Origin: DATFVA01 sp963832355
GTDB lineage: Bacteria > Bacteroidota > Ignavibacteria > Ignavibacteriales > Ignavibacteriaceae
Assembly: GCA_963832355.1 (NCBI GenBank)
Contig: CAWHTX010000014.1
Span: forward strand, 630,026-694,025
Direction of reading: 5' to 3'
DNA: 64,000 bases
Of this stretch, positions 42,391 to 50,606 are shown in pieces. A model generated the notes under the pieces. It was not told the origin of the DNA, did not search any database, and worked only from the letters and a program-made list of their open reading frames with translations. The translations under genes and the position numbers were made by a program. How positions within the stretch are numbered: position 1 is the first letter of the stretch; each line of letters opens with the position of its first letter.

Positions 42391-43086
42391 CTACTTATCT
42401 AGAATCGACATTAATAATCTTTTTAAAGAATTGCTAGCTCTTAATGCATCACTGGAAAGTATGTATTCACCATCAATTACGTATGCTGTGCTAAAATATG
42501 CCCAACCAAGTACACCAACAAAATTCTTCGACACTTCAATTAAATCTTTTAGAGAAATCCATGTTGGACCAAGCAATTTATTGTCTCTTTTTTCATTGTG
42601 AGCGATAGCTTTATCTCTAATCAACTTTAATTTTTCAAGCGCTATCAATCTGTCTGGTTGATTTAGGAGAAAATCAAAATAAGCCGACAATGCTAAAGCA
42701 AAGTTCTCTCCACCACATTCTCCAATAGTAATTAATTCATTTGGAGCGTTCATATATTTCAAATGGAGGACTAATTGATGTGGTTCTCGAATTTGTGGCA
42801 ATTCAGTAGTATTCTCACTTAATAGTTGTAAAATTCCACGTAGACAACGAGTTGGATATTTTTTACTTGGGATATCATAAATTCTTGCAGCAGCTAAGAG
42901 CGCTTCTAATTGTAAAGAATACTGAATTGCACCGAACAATTCATCATAACTTTGCAAATTTCCATATTTTAATTCGGTTGTACTTGTGCCAATTGTTTTT
43001 ACAAGTTCAAATGCCTGTTCCATTTTGAAAATGTCTGGCACTAATCCATTCCTGACTATATCTTCTATGTGATCTCTTGAGAACAA
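42391..43086 (-). CDS. HEPN/AbiU2-like hypothetical protein
   Basis: 231 residues, mostly helical. A C-terminal IRDKAIAHNEKRDN matches the RX4-6H pattern of HEPN RNase-type domains, and the surrounding pattern is reminiscent of AbiU2. Annotated start is TTG; an ATT or CTG slightly upstream overlapping the membrane-protein gene is possible. It shares a presumed cassette with that membrane protein. HEPN proteins in such arrays are often toxins or abortive-infection factors; this is inferred from the motif alone. Confidence 0.6.
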   Translation of the reverse strand: MFSRDHIEDIVRNGLVPDIFKMEQAFELVKTIGTSTTELKYGNLQSYDELFGAIQYSLQLEALLAAARIYDIPSKKYPTRCLRGILQLLSENTTELPQIREPHQLVLHLKYMNAPNELITIGECGGENFALALSAYFDFLLNQPDRLIALEKLKLIRDKAIAHNEKRDNKLLGPTWISLKDLIEVSKNFVGVLGWAYFSTAYVIDGEYILSSDALRASNSLKRLLMSILDK

Positions 43087-43108
43087 AGAATTGGACAGAT
43101 GTATATCT

Positions 43109-43543
43109 TTAATAATTGGCTCCTAATGGTAAAACAAATAATATTGGTGAAAGAATTGTTATCAAATAATCAAAGAACCAATAATGCGTTTCGCTAAAAA
43201 TCATTATTAAAAAAAGAGTTATAAAATATATTGAAATACTTAGCACAACATATATATAAGCCTGGCCACAAGATGGGTTATTATATGAAAGATTTTCTGC
43301 TACTTTACCTAATATATACCCACTTCCCATTACAGCAGTAACTTCGACCATTAATAATGATGGTGACGTATAGGCAATACTTCCTACCATTATTTTCATA
43401 ACATCTGCAATAAAACTAAAATTTGCCTCAAGTAAATATCGAGAATAAATAATTAAACAGCCTAAAATATATATTCCTAAGTAGGCTGCGATTGATAAAA
43501 GCAATAATAGGAAATAATATTTGGTAATGGACAAAGATATCAT
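43109..43543 (-). CDS. Four-helix membrane protein
   Basis: 144 residues with four hydrophobic segments (YYFLLLLLSIAAYLGIYIL, a middle pair, and LITILSPILFVLPLG). No family is recognised. It is the first gene after an attC-like repeat and is followed closely by the HEPN/AbiU2-like gene, so the two probably form one cassette, possibly an effector with a membrane partner. Confidence 0.6.
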   Translation of the reverse strand: MISLSITKYYFLLLLLSIAAYLGIYILGCLIIYSRYLLEANFSFIADVMKIMVGSIAYTSPSLLMVEVTAVMGSGYILGKVAENLSYNNPSCGQAYIYVVLSISIYFITLFLIMIFSETHYWFFDYLITILSPILFVLPLGANY

Positions 43544-43596
43544 AATATAAAAAACGCAGAATTAACCGCGGCTAGAAAGATTAGTCTAAGATAATC

Positions 43597-43663
43597 GCTT
43601 AACTTGAGACCATAACAGACTGCTGAATGCGAATATGCTATCGGCTTACGCAGCTTGTTATAC
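43597..43663 (-). repeat. attC-like site 5
   Basis: On the minus strand a GTATAAC (R''-like) start and a GTTAAGC (R'-like, GTTRRRY) end bracket 67 bases containing CGCATTCAGCAGTCTGTTATGG, the diverged form of the core shared by the other copies (only the first 20 bases are strongly conserved). It separates the DUF2971 gene from the membrane-protein gene. Confidence 0.6.
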
Positions 43664-43684
43664 GCATTTATTATAAATGAGATA

Positions 43685-44458
43685 TTATTCTTTATACAGT
43701 TTTGATTTGCCCAAATATTTAACACCATATTGTTTACAAAATAATTCTAAAGTATCGTTTACCCAATCTGGAGCAAATGGATTTAACATAGCTGATTCCA
43801 AAAAATTATCAACCTTTTCAAAACTAACTGGGATCGTCTTGCATTGTAGGTTCTGATTAATAAACTTAACTAGTCTATTTATTTCCTCCTTTAGATCATC
43901 AATCTCTATTTTTTCAAAATACTGATATAATGGACCATTAAGAGCTAAATATGCAGTTAAATGTTTATTGGCATCGTCGGTGTCTATAAATTTATAGTGT
44001 TTTATTAATCTAACTTCATTTTCGTGAATAAAGGCTTTTCTTTTTATTCCGATTATCTTATAAAATTCATCTTCATCATTATCATAGTTTTCTGAACAGC
44101 CTTCGTATGTTATATCAAGGATTTTAACATCGTTCAGTAAGCTAATTTTTCCTCTATCAACTTCAATCCTTACGGAAGTTCCACTATGTGAATATATCCT
44201 CCATAAAGCATCACTTTCATCTAGTTTTGACCAAGATTGTATATAAAGCTTATTTGCAATAATTTTTTCTAATATTGAACCAATAAATTCTTGATCCAAA
44301 GTTTTCTGTGACCTATTCATTCTATTTTGCGTTCGCTGGTGAAAGTAATGAAGCTCAAAGGGATCTTCTAACAAACTTGGATGAACAAAGATTAATTGTT
44401 TTCGCAATATTGTATCAACAAAAGATTCAAAGCTCATATATCTATAAATTTTATCCAT
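43685..44458 (-). CDS. DUF2971 domain protein
   Basis: 257 residues from the ATG giving MDKIYRYMSFESFVDTILRK. LIFVHPSLLEDPFELHYF is the N-terminal DUF2971 signature, and SDALWRIYSHSGTSVRIEVD a central one. The family is of unknown function, frequent in defence islands and integron cassettes. It is flanked on both sides by attC-like repeats as a single-gene cassette. The open frame extends 14 codons upstream into the repeat, which is not taken as coding. Confidence 0.78.
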   Translation of the reverse strand: MDKIYRYMSFESFVDTILRKQLIFVHPSLLEDPFELHYFHQRTQNRMNRSQKTLDQEFIGSILEKIIANKLYIQSWSKLDESDALWRIYSHSGTSVRIEVDRGKISLLNDVKILDITYEGCSENYDNDEDEFYKIIGIKRKAFIHENEVRLIKHYKFIDTDDANKHLTAYLALNGPLYQYFEKIEIDDLKEEINRLVKFINQNLQCKTIPVSFEKVDNFLESAMLNPFAPDWVNDTLELFCKQYGVKYLGKSKLYKE

Positions 44459-44476
44459 ATAGCCTATTATAATAAT

Positions 44477-44576
44477 GCGTATAATGACCCTTTGTTTCAC
44501 CCGCAGCCCAGAACAGACTGGTGGATGCGAAAATACTCCGAGGCAAGCTTCGGCATAATTCCTTATAACGTTAGAA
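44477..44576 (-). repeat. attC-like site 4
   Basis: Minus strand: TTCTAAC at one end, ATTATAC at the other, a CCGA/TCGG hairpin, and the shared core CGCATCCACCAGTCTGTTCT. The span is about 100 bases, between the cassette gene to the right and DUF2971. Confidence 0.6.
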
Positions 44577-44589
44577 AAAAACTCTTAAG

Positions 44590-45276
44590 TTACTTTTTTA
44601 TTTTTATTTTGTCCCAAGATTGTTTTGCACCTTCATAGAGCCCATAGATAAAAGCAGCTAATCGAAATCCGGCTTCCTCGTTCAGGTCATCAGTATTTAA
44701 ATTTAGCCTATCAAAGAGTGCAAGAATAAGAGCTTCATGAATCATTCTTTGCTTCCAAGCCTCTGCTGACCAGAGTCGATAATTCGCAATTTCAATGCTT
44801 TCATCAATATTGCATCCCATCTCCGTAGCAACCTTTAGATTTTCATCAGTTAGACCTTTTCTCATATTAAAATTCCAAATTAGACTTTTCTCGCCAAGAT
44901 TTTTTAACCAGTTAAGTGTTGCGGAATCAATATATTTACTATAGTATATCATTCCCTCCCAGATATCAATTCTACCTTTTTCTTGAAGATAATTCTTTGT
45001 AAAAGCACTTTGAGATACAACAGTTCTACCACTGATAAATTTATGTGTCCATGCAAGTGCAAATAGTTCAAACCTCAAAATTTCTATTTCATTTACCAAT
45101 TTTTCGGATTTAACAGTATCAAAAATATTGCTTACCTCACTTATAGATTTTTTTACAAAATCAGGAAAAACATTACTAACATTTACTTCTCCAATAGATG
45201 GATTCAGAATTTGATTGTCATAGAAGTCACGACAAAATTCTTCTAAATCAACTTTTGGCTTCGAAAAAAAAGACAT
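44590..45276 (-). CDS. Hypothetical cassette protein
   Basis: 228 residues, soluble and helical (MSFFSKPKVDLEEFCRDFYD, later WSAEAWKQRMIHEALILALF). No family recognised. It is bounded by attC-like repeats on both sides and has no evident promoter of its own, as is typical for integron cassettes. Function unknown. Confidence 0.65.
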   Translation of the reverse strand: MSFFSKPKVDLEEFCRDFYDNQILNPSIGEVNVSNVFPDFVKKSISEVSNIFDTVKSEKLVNEIEILRFELFALAWTHKFISGRTVVSQSAFTKNYLQEKGRIDIWEGMIYYSKYIDSATLNWLKNLGEKSLIWNFNMRKGLTDENLKVATEMGCNIDESIEIANYRLWSAEAWKQRMIHEALILALFDRLNLNTDDLNEEAGFRLAAFIYGLYEGAKQSWDKIKIKK

Positions 45277-45349
45277 ATAGATATGTTAATAAATTAACAG
45301 TTTATAATTTGATATTACAAATAATAGTAAATTTCCATTTATGCTTACA

Positions 45350-45415
45350 ACCTAACACCGTTACCGTTAACCCGCAGCCCAGAACGGACTGGTGGATGTG
45401 AATATACTGTTGGGT
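45350..45415 (-). repeat. attC-like site 3 (best preserved)
   Basis: Minus strand: ACCCAAC fits the R'' consensus RYYYAAC, GTTAGGT at the other end fits R' GTTRRRY, and the two are complementary at six of seven positions. Total 66 bases, the classic size. The core has CACATCCACCAGTCCGTTCT with a CCAG/CTGG hairpin. Confidence 0.72.
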
Positions 45416-45431
45416 TGAGAGCTGATATACA

Positions 45432-45923
45432 TTATTTTTTAAGAATTTCAGATATTGCTTCAGCCACATAATCTGCAAAATCATAATCATCTTTTATTGT
45501 TGCATTTCTATTACCATTCTGGACTCTAACACGTGCCAATGATAAACCATTTAGGTCCTCAATCGAAACGTCAACAGATTTAAATCCCCAATAAGCTCGA
45601 ACGGGATTTATTAATATTTTGCCTTGAGCCGTACTTCCAGTTCTATCAATTCTAATTCCATAATTATCATTTAGAAAGTAGCTTATATCATCCTTCAACT
45701 GTAGATCAACAGCTGTCCTTCCTCCAGTAGTTATTTTTACTTCCTGACTGCCCTCATTATCTGACTTTCTTTCAATTTCACCAGGTTCGTACTTGAAGTC
45801 AATTTCCCAGTTATGGATTTCGTTGATTTTTTGTGAATCATAAACTGTTGGTTTGACCGATGCGCAACCAAATGATATAATTAAAAAACAAATAATTATT
45901 AGAATATTAATAGACAATTTCAC
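45432..45923 (-). CDS. Small lipoprotein
   Basis: About 163 residues. A GTG start five bases after GGAGG is chosen over an upstream TTG. A signal peptide ends with a lipobox (IISFGC). The mature protein has a strand/helix pattern (GGRTAVDLQLKDDISYFLND) and ends KK. No family recognised, although the fold hints at small outer-membrane lipoproteins of the YajG type. It is in the same cassette interval as the TIR gene and the gene before it, with no attC-like repeat between them. Confidence 0.6.
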   Translation of the reverse strand: MKLSINILIIICFLIISFGCASVKPTVYDSQKINEIHNWEIDFKYEPGEIERKSDNEGSQEVKITTGGRTAVDLQLKDDISYFLNDNYGIRIDRTGSTAQGKILINPVRAYWGFKSVDVSIEDLNGLSLARVRVQNGNRNATIKDDYDFADYVAEAISEILKK

Positions 45924-45988
45924 AGGATCCTCCAACTTTAATTTCTTATCCCACCATTATAAAAATTATTTTCCTCCTGATAGTAATT

Positions 45989-46447
45989 TTAATGATTTGC
46001 AAAGATTATAAGACCAAAGATTACTGCGCCTGCAATTAATGCACCCTTTGCTTTGTCTTGTCTTATCCTATTAGCAATATTTGAAATACGTGCTTGTATT
46101 CCTTCGATAGTGGCATTTTTTAAATCCAAAGCATGATTACGATCTATCCAGCCCGGTAACTCAGCAGGAGAAATGTCCCAAACTATAGGAATTATTTTCT
46201 TATCTGTAATCATTGCCATTCCTGATTCCTGTAATACGTAAGCTGATTGACAAGCTGACCGACTAGCAAGCAATATAACCCAGGAACTATACTTCAAATT
46301 ATTACGAATAGAATCAGTCCAGTTCTCCCCTGGTTTTAGAGATACCGAAGCCATAAATACTGTCAACCCCTGTTTGGATAATTCAGAATAAATAAAATCT
46401 GCTAATTCTTGATCCTTTGAAGAATAACTTATAAAGCAATCTGGCAT
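45989..46447 (-). CDS. TIR domain protein with C-terminal membrane helix
   Basis: 152 residues. DCFISYSSKDQELADFIYSEL starts a TIR domain; VILLASRSACQSAYVLQESGMA contains the glutamate expected of NAD-cleaving TIRs, and KIIPIVWD follows. The last 20 residues (GALIAGAVIFGLIIFA) form a membrane helix. TIR proteins in bacteria act in antiphage signalling by making or consuming NAD derivatives. Here it lies inside the cassette-like run, between a small lipoprotein and an unknown protein. The domain call is firm; the immune role is inferred. Confidence 0.85.
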   Translation of the reverse strand: MPDCFISYSSKDQELADFIYSELSKQGLTVFMASVSLKPGENWTDSIRNNLKYSSWVILLASRSACQSAYVLQESGMAMITDKKIIPIVWDISPAELPGWIDRNHALDLKNATIEGIQARISNIANRIRQDKAKGALIAGAVIFGLIIFANH

Positions 46448-46485
46448 AATACTTCCCCATATTTGTTAAAAATATTTCTAATAGT

Positions 46486-46860
46486 TCATTTATAATTTAT
46501 GGATATTTTATAATCAAAAGTATGCACACATCTTTGACTACCAATTTTACCAATACAATTAGTTGAATCTTCCAAAAACAAGTTTTTATCATGTACCATA
46601 GTGTGTACAATGTTACCCAGAGAAAAACCACCACCCTTGCAACTTGGTTCTGAACAATCTACATATTGAGGCATATCACTTTCGTTAAAAACATGGGATA
46701 TTGGATAGTAGCCATCATCCTTTTTCCAAAAGTCTTTATATTCATTAACCTCAATTTTTAATTCACTAATTTGAGGGAATGCTTCTGCAAAACTTACTTT
46801 CTTACCTAAAAATAGCTCAGAATCGTTAAACATATCTGATGCTTTTTTCTTTTTCGACAT
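46486..46860 (-). CDS. Hypothetical cassette protein
   Basis: 124 residues from an ATG eight bases after GGAG (MSKKKKASDMFNDSELFLGK). It contains cysteines (DCSEPSCKGGGF, later CIGKIGSQRCVHTF) that may bind metal. No family recognised. It starts the probable three-gene unit with TIR and lipoprotein genes. Confidence 0.5.
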   Translation of the reverse strand: MSKKKKASDMFNDSELFLGKKVSFAEAFPQISELKIEVNEYKDFWKKDDGYYPISHVFNESDMPQYVDCSEPSCKGGGFSLGNIVHTMVHDKNLFLEDSTNCIGKIGSQRCVHTFDYKISINYK

Positions 46861-47040
46861 CGTATAGACTCCATTAGTTTGCAAACCAACAAATTTTTAA
46901 TCAGGTTACTTCTAATATTTCTCTAATTTTATAAACTGGTTTCATACCTTTGTCACAGTAGAATCTTCTTAAATTATAATCCAAAAACTAATTTTATACT
47001 GAACTAAATCAAAATGAATTTTAATATTATCATCTCTTTA

Positions 47041-47236
47041 ACCATCACAGAACAGCGTTGTGCCTGAACCGCAGCCCAGAACAACACTGCCGATCTTATT
47101 AGTAAATTTTATAATTAAAAAAATCTATCATAGCACGATTACGTTGAACAAGATTTTAAACACGGAACAATAAACTTAAAAATCCCAAAATTGCCAAGAG
47201 CGAACTCGCAGTCAGCTTGAACCACGGGTTATGCAT
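47041..47236 (-). repeat. attC-like site 2, two parts
   Basis: The minus strand at 47215-47236 reads GCATAACCCGTGGTTCAAGC, a textbook R''-spacer-L'' half site whose TAA is the stop codon of the upstream gene. About 120 bases later (47055-47095) a truncated copy of the shared core (GTGTTGTTCTGGGCTGCGG) appears. This may be one long or two overlapping sites. Most of the 370-base gene-free gap is taken by it; I see nothing else there. Confidence 0.5.
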
Positions 47237-48161
47237 TTAATAATTTTTTCCGTTTGTTAAAGTATTTTATTATTAACCACGAAATAGAACCATAATGCAA
47301 ATAGCAATAACTATCAGGATCATTAATTCGCTCATTAAATGTAAACATTTCTTCATCGATATGAGCTAAAAATTCATTTCTTGCAAGATATAATTCTTGA
47401 AGCCATTCAATAAACGTTGAATCTAGTTTTAAAAAATTATTAAAACTATCTATTCCCATTTTTTTATTTTTTGTGTTAATTAAAACCATATAGTCTTTTA
47501 CTAATGCCTCTAATACCATATTCAAATTAATACCAGCATCTTCAGGAAACTGATTTAATATTAATCGAGATGCATTAATGAAGTAATGAAGTGCGATGTT
47601 AAGAAGATTATTTGAATTGGAAAGAATGCCTAATCGTCTATTAAAATTTTTTATGTTTATTTCTTTATCTTCAAATCTATACTTATCATTTAAGATTTCA
47701 ATCTGTTTTTTAAAGTTCTTTTCTTTTAAGAAATGATAATTGATGTATTCATTTTTCCCACAATATATTTTTTGTTCCTTATGCGTCTTAGTGATTAAAT
47801 GGTCATCATAATTAAATGCTTTTATTTGCAGTTTACTTCGAATCAGAATATCAAGTCTCTCATAAACACTTTTCAAATTAAATTTTGGCAACAATAAATT
47901 TATTGTAAGTATTTCATATGGGCTAAAACAATATAATGGCCAATCAAGTCGCTCTAATAAAATTGACGCAATAAATTGTTTTCGTCGAACTTTGTAAATA
48001 TGATAGTTATTAAAATAGTTTATAGTATCATAGCATATAAATGGAATATTTTTCCAAATGGAATAAGCAAATTCCTCTGTTTCGATATTACAATTAGGAT
48101 ATATCCCAATATGATTAGGATTAAATATTTCAACAAGAATACTTTTCATTTCATTGTGCAC
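47229..48161 (-). CDS. Hypothetical protein with HEPN-like motif
   Basis: 310 residues, soluble. The C-terminal third has FINASRLILNQFPEDAGINL and YLARNEFLAHIDEEMF; the latter fits the HEPN RX4-6H motif seen in Apea-type domains. No other family recognised. The ORF begins at GTG; an ATG four codons later (MKSILVE) is also possible. Its stop codon lies inside an attC-like repeat, as in real cassettes. Confidence 0.6.
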   Translation of the reverse strand: MHNEMKSILVEIFNPNHIGIYPNCNIETEEFAYSIWKNIPFICYDTINYFNNYHIYKVRRKQFIASILLERLDWPLYCFSPYEILTINLLLPKFNLKSVYERLDILIRSKLQIKAFNYDDHLITKTHKEQKIYCGKNEYINYHFLKEKNFKKQIEILNDKYRFEDKEINIKNFNRRLGILSNSNNLLNIALHYFINASRLILNQFPEDAGINLNMVLEALVKDYMVLINTKNKKMGIDSFNNFLKLDSTFIEWLQELYLARNEFLAHIDEEMFTFNERINDPDSYCYLHYGSISWLIIKYFNKRKKLLNA

Positions 48162-48173
48162 AATGGTGTTGCA

Positions 48174-48231
48174 ATCTAACCCGTAGCCCGAACAGACTGG
48201 TGGATGTGAATAGGTGAAGCATCTTGAACTA
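48174..48231 (-). repeat. attC-like site 1
   Basis: Minus strand: GTTCAAG (L''-like) overlaps the stop of the endonuclease gene; GTTAGAT (R'-like) ends the site. The shared core CACATCCACCAGTCTGTTCG lies between. An R'' is not clearly visible. Confidence 0.58.
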
Positions 48232-48696
48232 GGGATCTAATTGACCAATTACTGATAAAGTCGCCAATCTAAAAATTCTTTCAAGTGCTTTGTAATTAAT
48301 TAGAATCATATTGGTATGTCCCTCGGCAAACAATTTTGCGGCTTCTGTGAAATCAGAAGTAGTCACAAAATATCCATACTTACAGTTATAGTGCACCATA
48401 GTTCCGAAAAATTCTCTTATTTCTTGAACACCTATATTGAGATTATCATTATATTTTTTGCACTGTACAACTATTAAGTCTTCTTTATCCTTAAAAATAA
48501 TGTCAACCCCCCCATCACCAGTGATAGGTGTTAATTCGCCAACAAATCCGAAACATTCAATTAGATTTTTGACAAATTGCTCAAATTCTATTGCTTCAAA
48601 ATGATTAAAACCTTTCTTTACCAAAATTTCTATAGGCTGAACGAAAGGTTTTAGTTCCTTCCATTTCAGGATAGTATTCAATTTATCAAAGGTCAT
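48229..48696 (-). CDS. Mrr-like restriction endonuclease domain protein
   Basis: 155 residues. FEQFVKNLIECFGFVGELTP followed by GDGGVDIIFKDKEDLIVVQCKKY is the PD-(D/E)XK core of the Mrr_cat family (D in GGVD, Q-C-K as the variant E-x-K). A linker and helix with GYFVTTSDFTEAA complete it. Mrr-type proteins cut modified DNA. An ATG five bases after GGAGG is preferred to TTG. It is the rightmost gene of the cassette-like run. Confidence 0.88.
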   Translation of the reverse strand: MTFDKLNTILKWKELKPFVQPIEILVKKGFNHFEAIEFEQFVKNLIECFGFVGELTPITGDGGVDIIFKDKEDLIVVQCKKYNDNLNIGVQEIREFFGTMVHYNCKYGYFVTTSDFTEAAKLFAEGHTNMILINYKALERIFRLATLSVIGQLDP

Positions 48697-48722
48697 CAAG
48701 CCTCCATTTATTAACTTTAGGT

Positions 48723-48821
48723 GGCGTCAAATATTTCTACACCTCCGGCACATCACTCACGGGTGCGGATACAGTTTCACGAATCGGTGTTTATAATCCT
48801 GAAGAATTGAAGGGTCTCTAA
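48723..48821 (+). pseudogene. 3' fragment of a lost gene
   Basis: A 32-codon open stretch ending YNPEELKGL with no start, preceded by no matching coding sequence (GVKYFYTSGTSLTGAD). The composition is protein-like, GC-richer than its flank. Probably the tail of a gene truncated at the edge of the cassette run. Confidence 0.35.
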
Positions 48822-48829
48822 AGTGGCTT

Positions 48830-49038
48830 AACTTAGTCATCACCCCAGGTATCTAAGTATTTATCGGTGGATAAAATACTGGATTTTCGGACTATAGGCA
48901 ATAAATATCTTTGTTTATTTCTTATCCGTAGTTATACGGATGTAAGTTACTTTTAACTTAATTATGTTTGCGCGGGAAGTTGAGGGCACTCAGATTCCCG
49001 AAGATTAAAGAACCGAGAGCCAGTTAAACATTATTTAC
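48830..49038. other. Intergenic, one small hairpin
   Basis: No ORF. A 7-bp hairpin ATCCGTA/TACGGAT (48924-48941) is the only clear structure before RNA copy C. Confidence 0.4.
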
Positions 49039-49110
49039 AGCTCATTCACAGAAGGTACCCCTACTTCTTGAAAGAGCTCAACCCGATGGCAGCTTGTCAT
49101 CGGGTTTTTT
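49039..49110 (+). ncRNA. Repeated structured RNA element, copy C
   Basis: Outer stem AGCTC (49039-49043) with GAGCT (49074-49078), interior TTCACAGAAGGTACCCCT, then a terminator ACCCGATG ... CATCGGGT plus six T. The inner hairpin is shorter than in the other two copies. It lies 150 bases upstream of a lipoprotein gene. Confidence 0.55.
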
Positions 49111-49259
49111 ATTTAATTATTTATGAAAACTTTTCACTTCAACCCTATCCATCTTTTTAAGGATATGTGGGTGTAATTTTTAGTTGATAAAATCACTTAT
49201 TTTTTAAGTGTCAGGAAATTCATATTTTAATACATAACTATATTAAAGAGGGAGAAGCT

Positions 49260-50309
49260 ATGGGAATTATCGCAAAGATTTCTTTTTTAGTGTTCTTTTC
49301 AATTTTTATATCCTCTTGTAGTGACTCAACTACTGTCTCCCCTCCAATGAGTTCTAATATTGTCGGAAAAGTAACAGATCGAAATGGTAATTTGCTCAAT
49401 GATGTGAATATATATTTTGTTTACCACTTAAATGATGTGTCGACTCAACAAGTCTTCAAAATAAATAATGTGGACACCGTTAGTTTTGCTTATTTTAGAG
49501 TTACAAATGTCGGTAGTGGTATCCAAGTAGAATGGGGAACAGTGTCAGAATTGAATAATAAAGGATTTGAGATTCAGAGAAGGTTAGAATTGACAGATTA
49601 TGCCACAATTGGATTTGTTCAGGGTTCAGGAACATCAAACGAACATCACGATTATTCTTTCTCGGAATCTTACGTGAATCCAGGTATTTATTATTATCGG
49701 ATAAAGCAAATAGATTTCGATGGCAGTTATGAATATAGCCGTGAACTTAGAATAATTTACCGCACATTTTATGATACACTCTATCAGAATTATCCTAATC
49801 CATTTTCAGTCGCTACTTCCATAAGGTATGAAGTGAATGAAGCTGTGCATTGTAGAATTGAGTTGATCAACTATTATTCTCTATCTTTATTATTATATTT
49901 ATTTGAAGCCGATATACCGCCCGGCACATATAAAATTTTGTTCAATAATTTTTATAATTATCCGAATGACATTTATAAATTGAAATTACAGTTGACAAAA
50001 AATGATTCAATTGAAAGTGAAGAAGATATCGACTTATTAATTAATAGTACACAATGGGATCAATTAAGTGGTTCTAAACCTAATATTAAAACCGTGAATG
50101 GTAAATTTGAGGTAAATATTTCTTCGCTTCCCCTGCAAAAAATCATTAATTACACAGGTGAAACTTCTCCCGCAGTGATTGGACAAAAACAAGTATCTAA
50201 TTTGATGACATTTGTTCTGGAAAAAGATGGGTATATAACGTCAGTATATGAATATTTGGTTGATGAAAATAATAAAAACGAATTTAATTTTATAATGGAA
50301 AGTCAATAA
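49260..50309 (+). CDS. Lipoprotein with carboxypeptidase-regulatory-like and Fn3-like domains
   Basis: 349 residues. Lipobox at ISSC; then SSNIVGKVTDRNGNLLNDV, a carboxypeptidase-regulatory-like beta domain. The middle (IQVEWGTVSELNNKGFEIQR, GIYYYRIKQIDFDGSYEYS) is the T9SS-associated Fn3-like domain. YQNYPNPFSVATSIRYEV is a sorting-domain-like start that continues into an unusual extended C-terminus. A surface or outer-membrane location is likely. It is unusual to see a host-type envelope protein in the middle of the accessory region. Confidence 0.7.
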   Translation: MGIIAKISFLVFFSIFISSCSDSTTVSPPMSSNIVGKVTDRNGNLLNDVNIYFVYHLNDVSTQQVFKINNVDTVSFAYFRVTNVGSGIQVEWGTVSELNNKGFEIQRRLELTDYATIGFVQGSGTSNEHHDYSFSESYVNPGIYYYRIKQIDFDGSYEYSRELRIIYRTFYDTLYQNYPNPFSVATSIRYEVNEAVHCRIELINYYSLSLLLYLFEADIPPGTYKILFNNFYNYPNDIYKLKLQLTKNDSIESEEDIDLLINSTQWDQLSGSKPNIKTVNGKFEVNISSLPLQKIINYTGETSPAVIGQKQVSNLMTFVLEKDGYITSVYEYLVDENNKNEFNFIMESQ

Positions 50310-50336
50310 TAGGACTTGAATTTTAAAACGTAAATA

Positions 50337-50606
50337 ATGAAGGCTCAGCAGCACCCATTTGGTTTTAACTACAAGGAAATTTATCCTGATGCCAGGTTGA
50401 TTAAAGTATTTGAAGGCGGAAGAACTTATAAGGCAACAAAAGGAGGCAAATATTATTTAATCATAGATGAAGGACCGCTCGCTGATTTTTTAGATGAAGA
50501 TGATAAGGATATTTTAGACCAGTTAATTAAGGTAATTGAGTTTGAAACAGAAGAAGAATTAAATCAGTATTTAAGGGAGAGATATGGAAAATTTTCCTTT
50601 CGGTGA
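50337..50606 (+). CDS. Hypothetical acidic protein
   Basis: 89 residues (MKAQQHPFGFNYKEIYPDARL), with an acidic middle (DFLDEDDKDILDQLIK). No family recognised. Its end overlaps the UDG-like gene by 23 bases, indicating one transcript with it. Confidence 0.6.
   Translation: MKAQQHPFGFNYKEIYPDARLIKVFEGGRTYKATKGGKYYLIIDEGPLADFLDEDDKDILDQLIKVIEFETEEELNQYLRERYGKFSFR

Noticed and set aside
43540..43728. Small gene on the minus strand
   Set aside because: It is a translation of the attC-like repeat and gene edges; no ribosome site or sensible composition.
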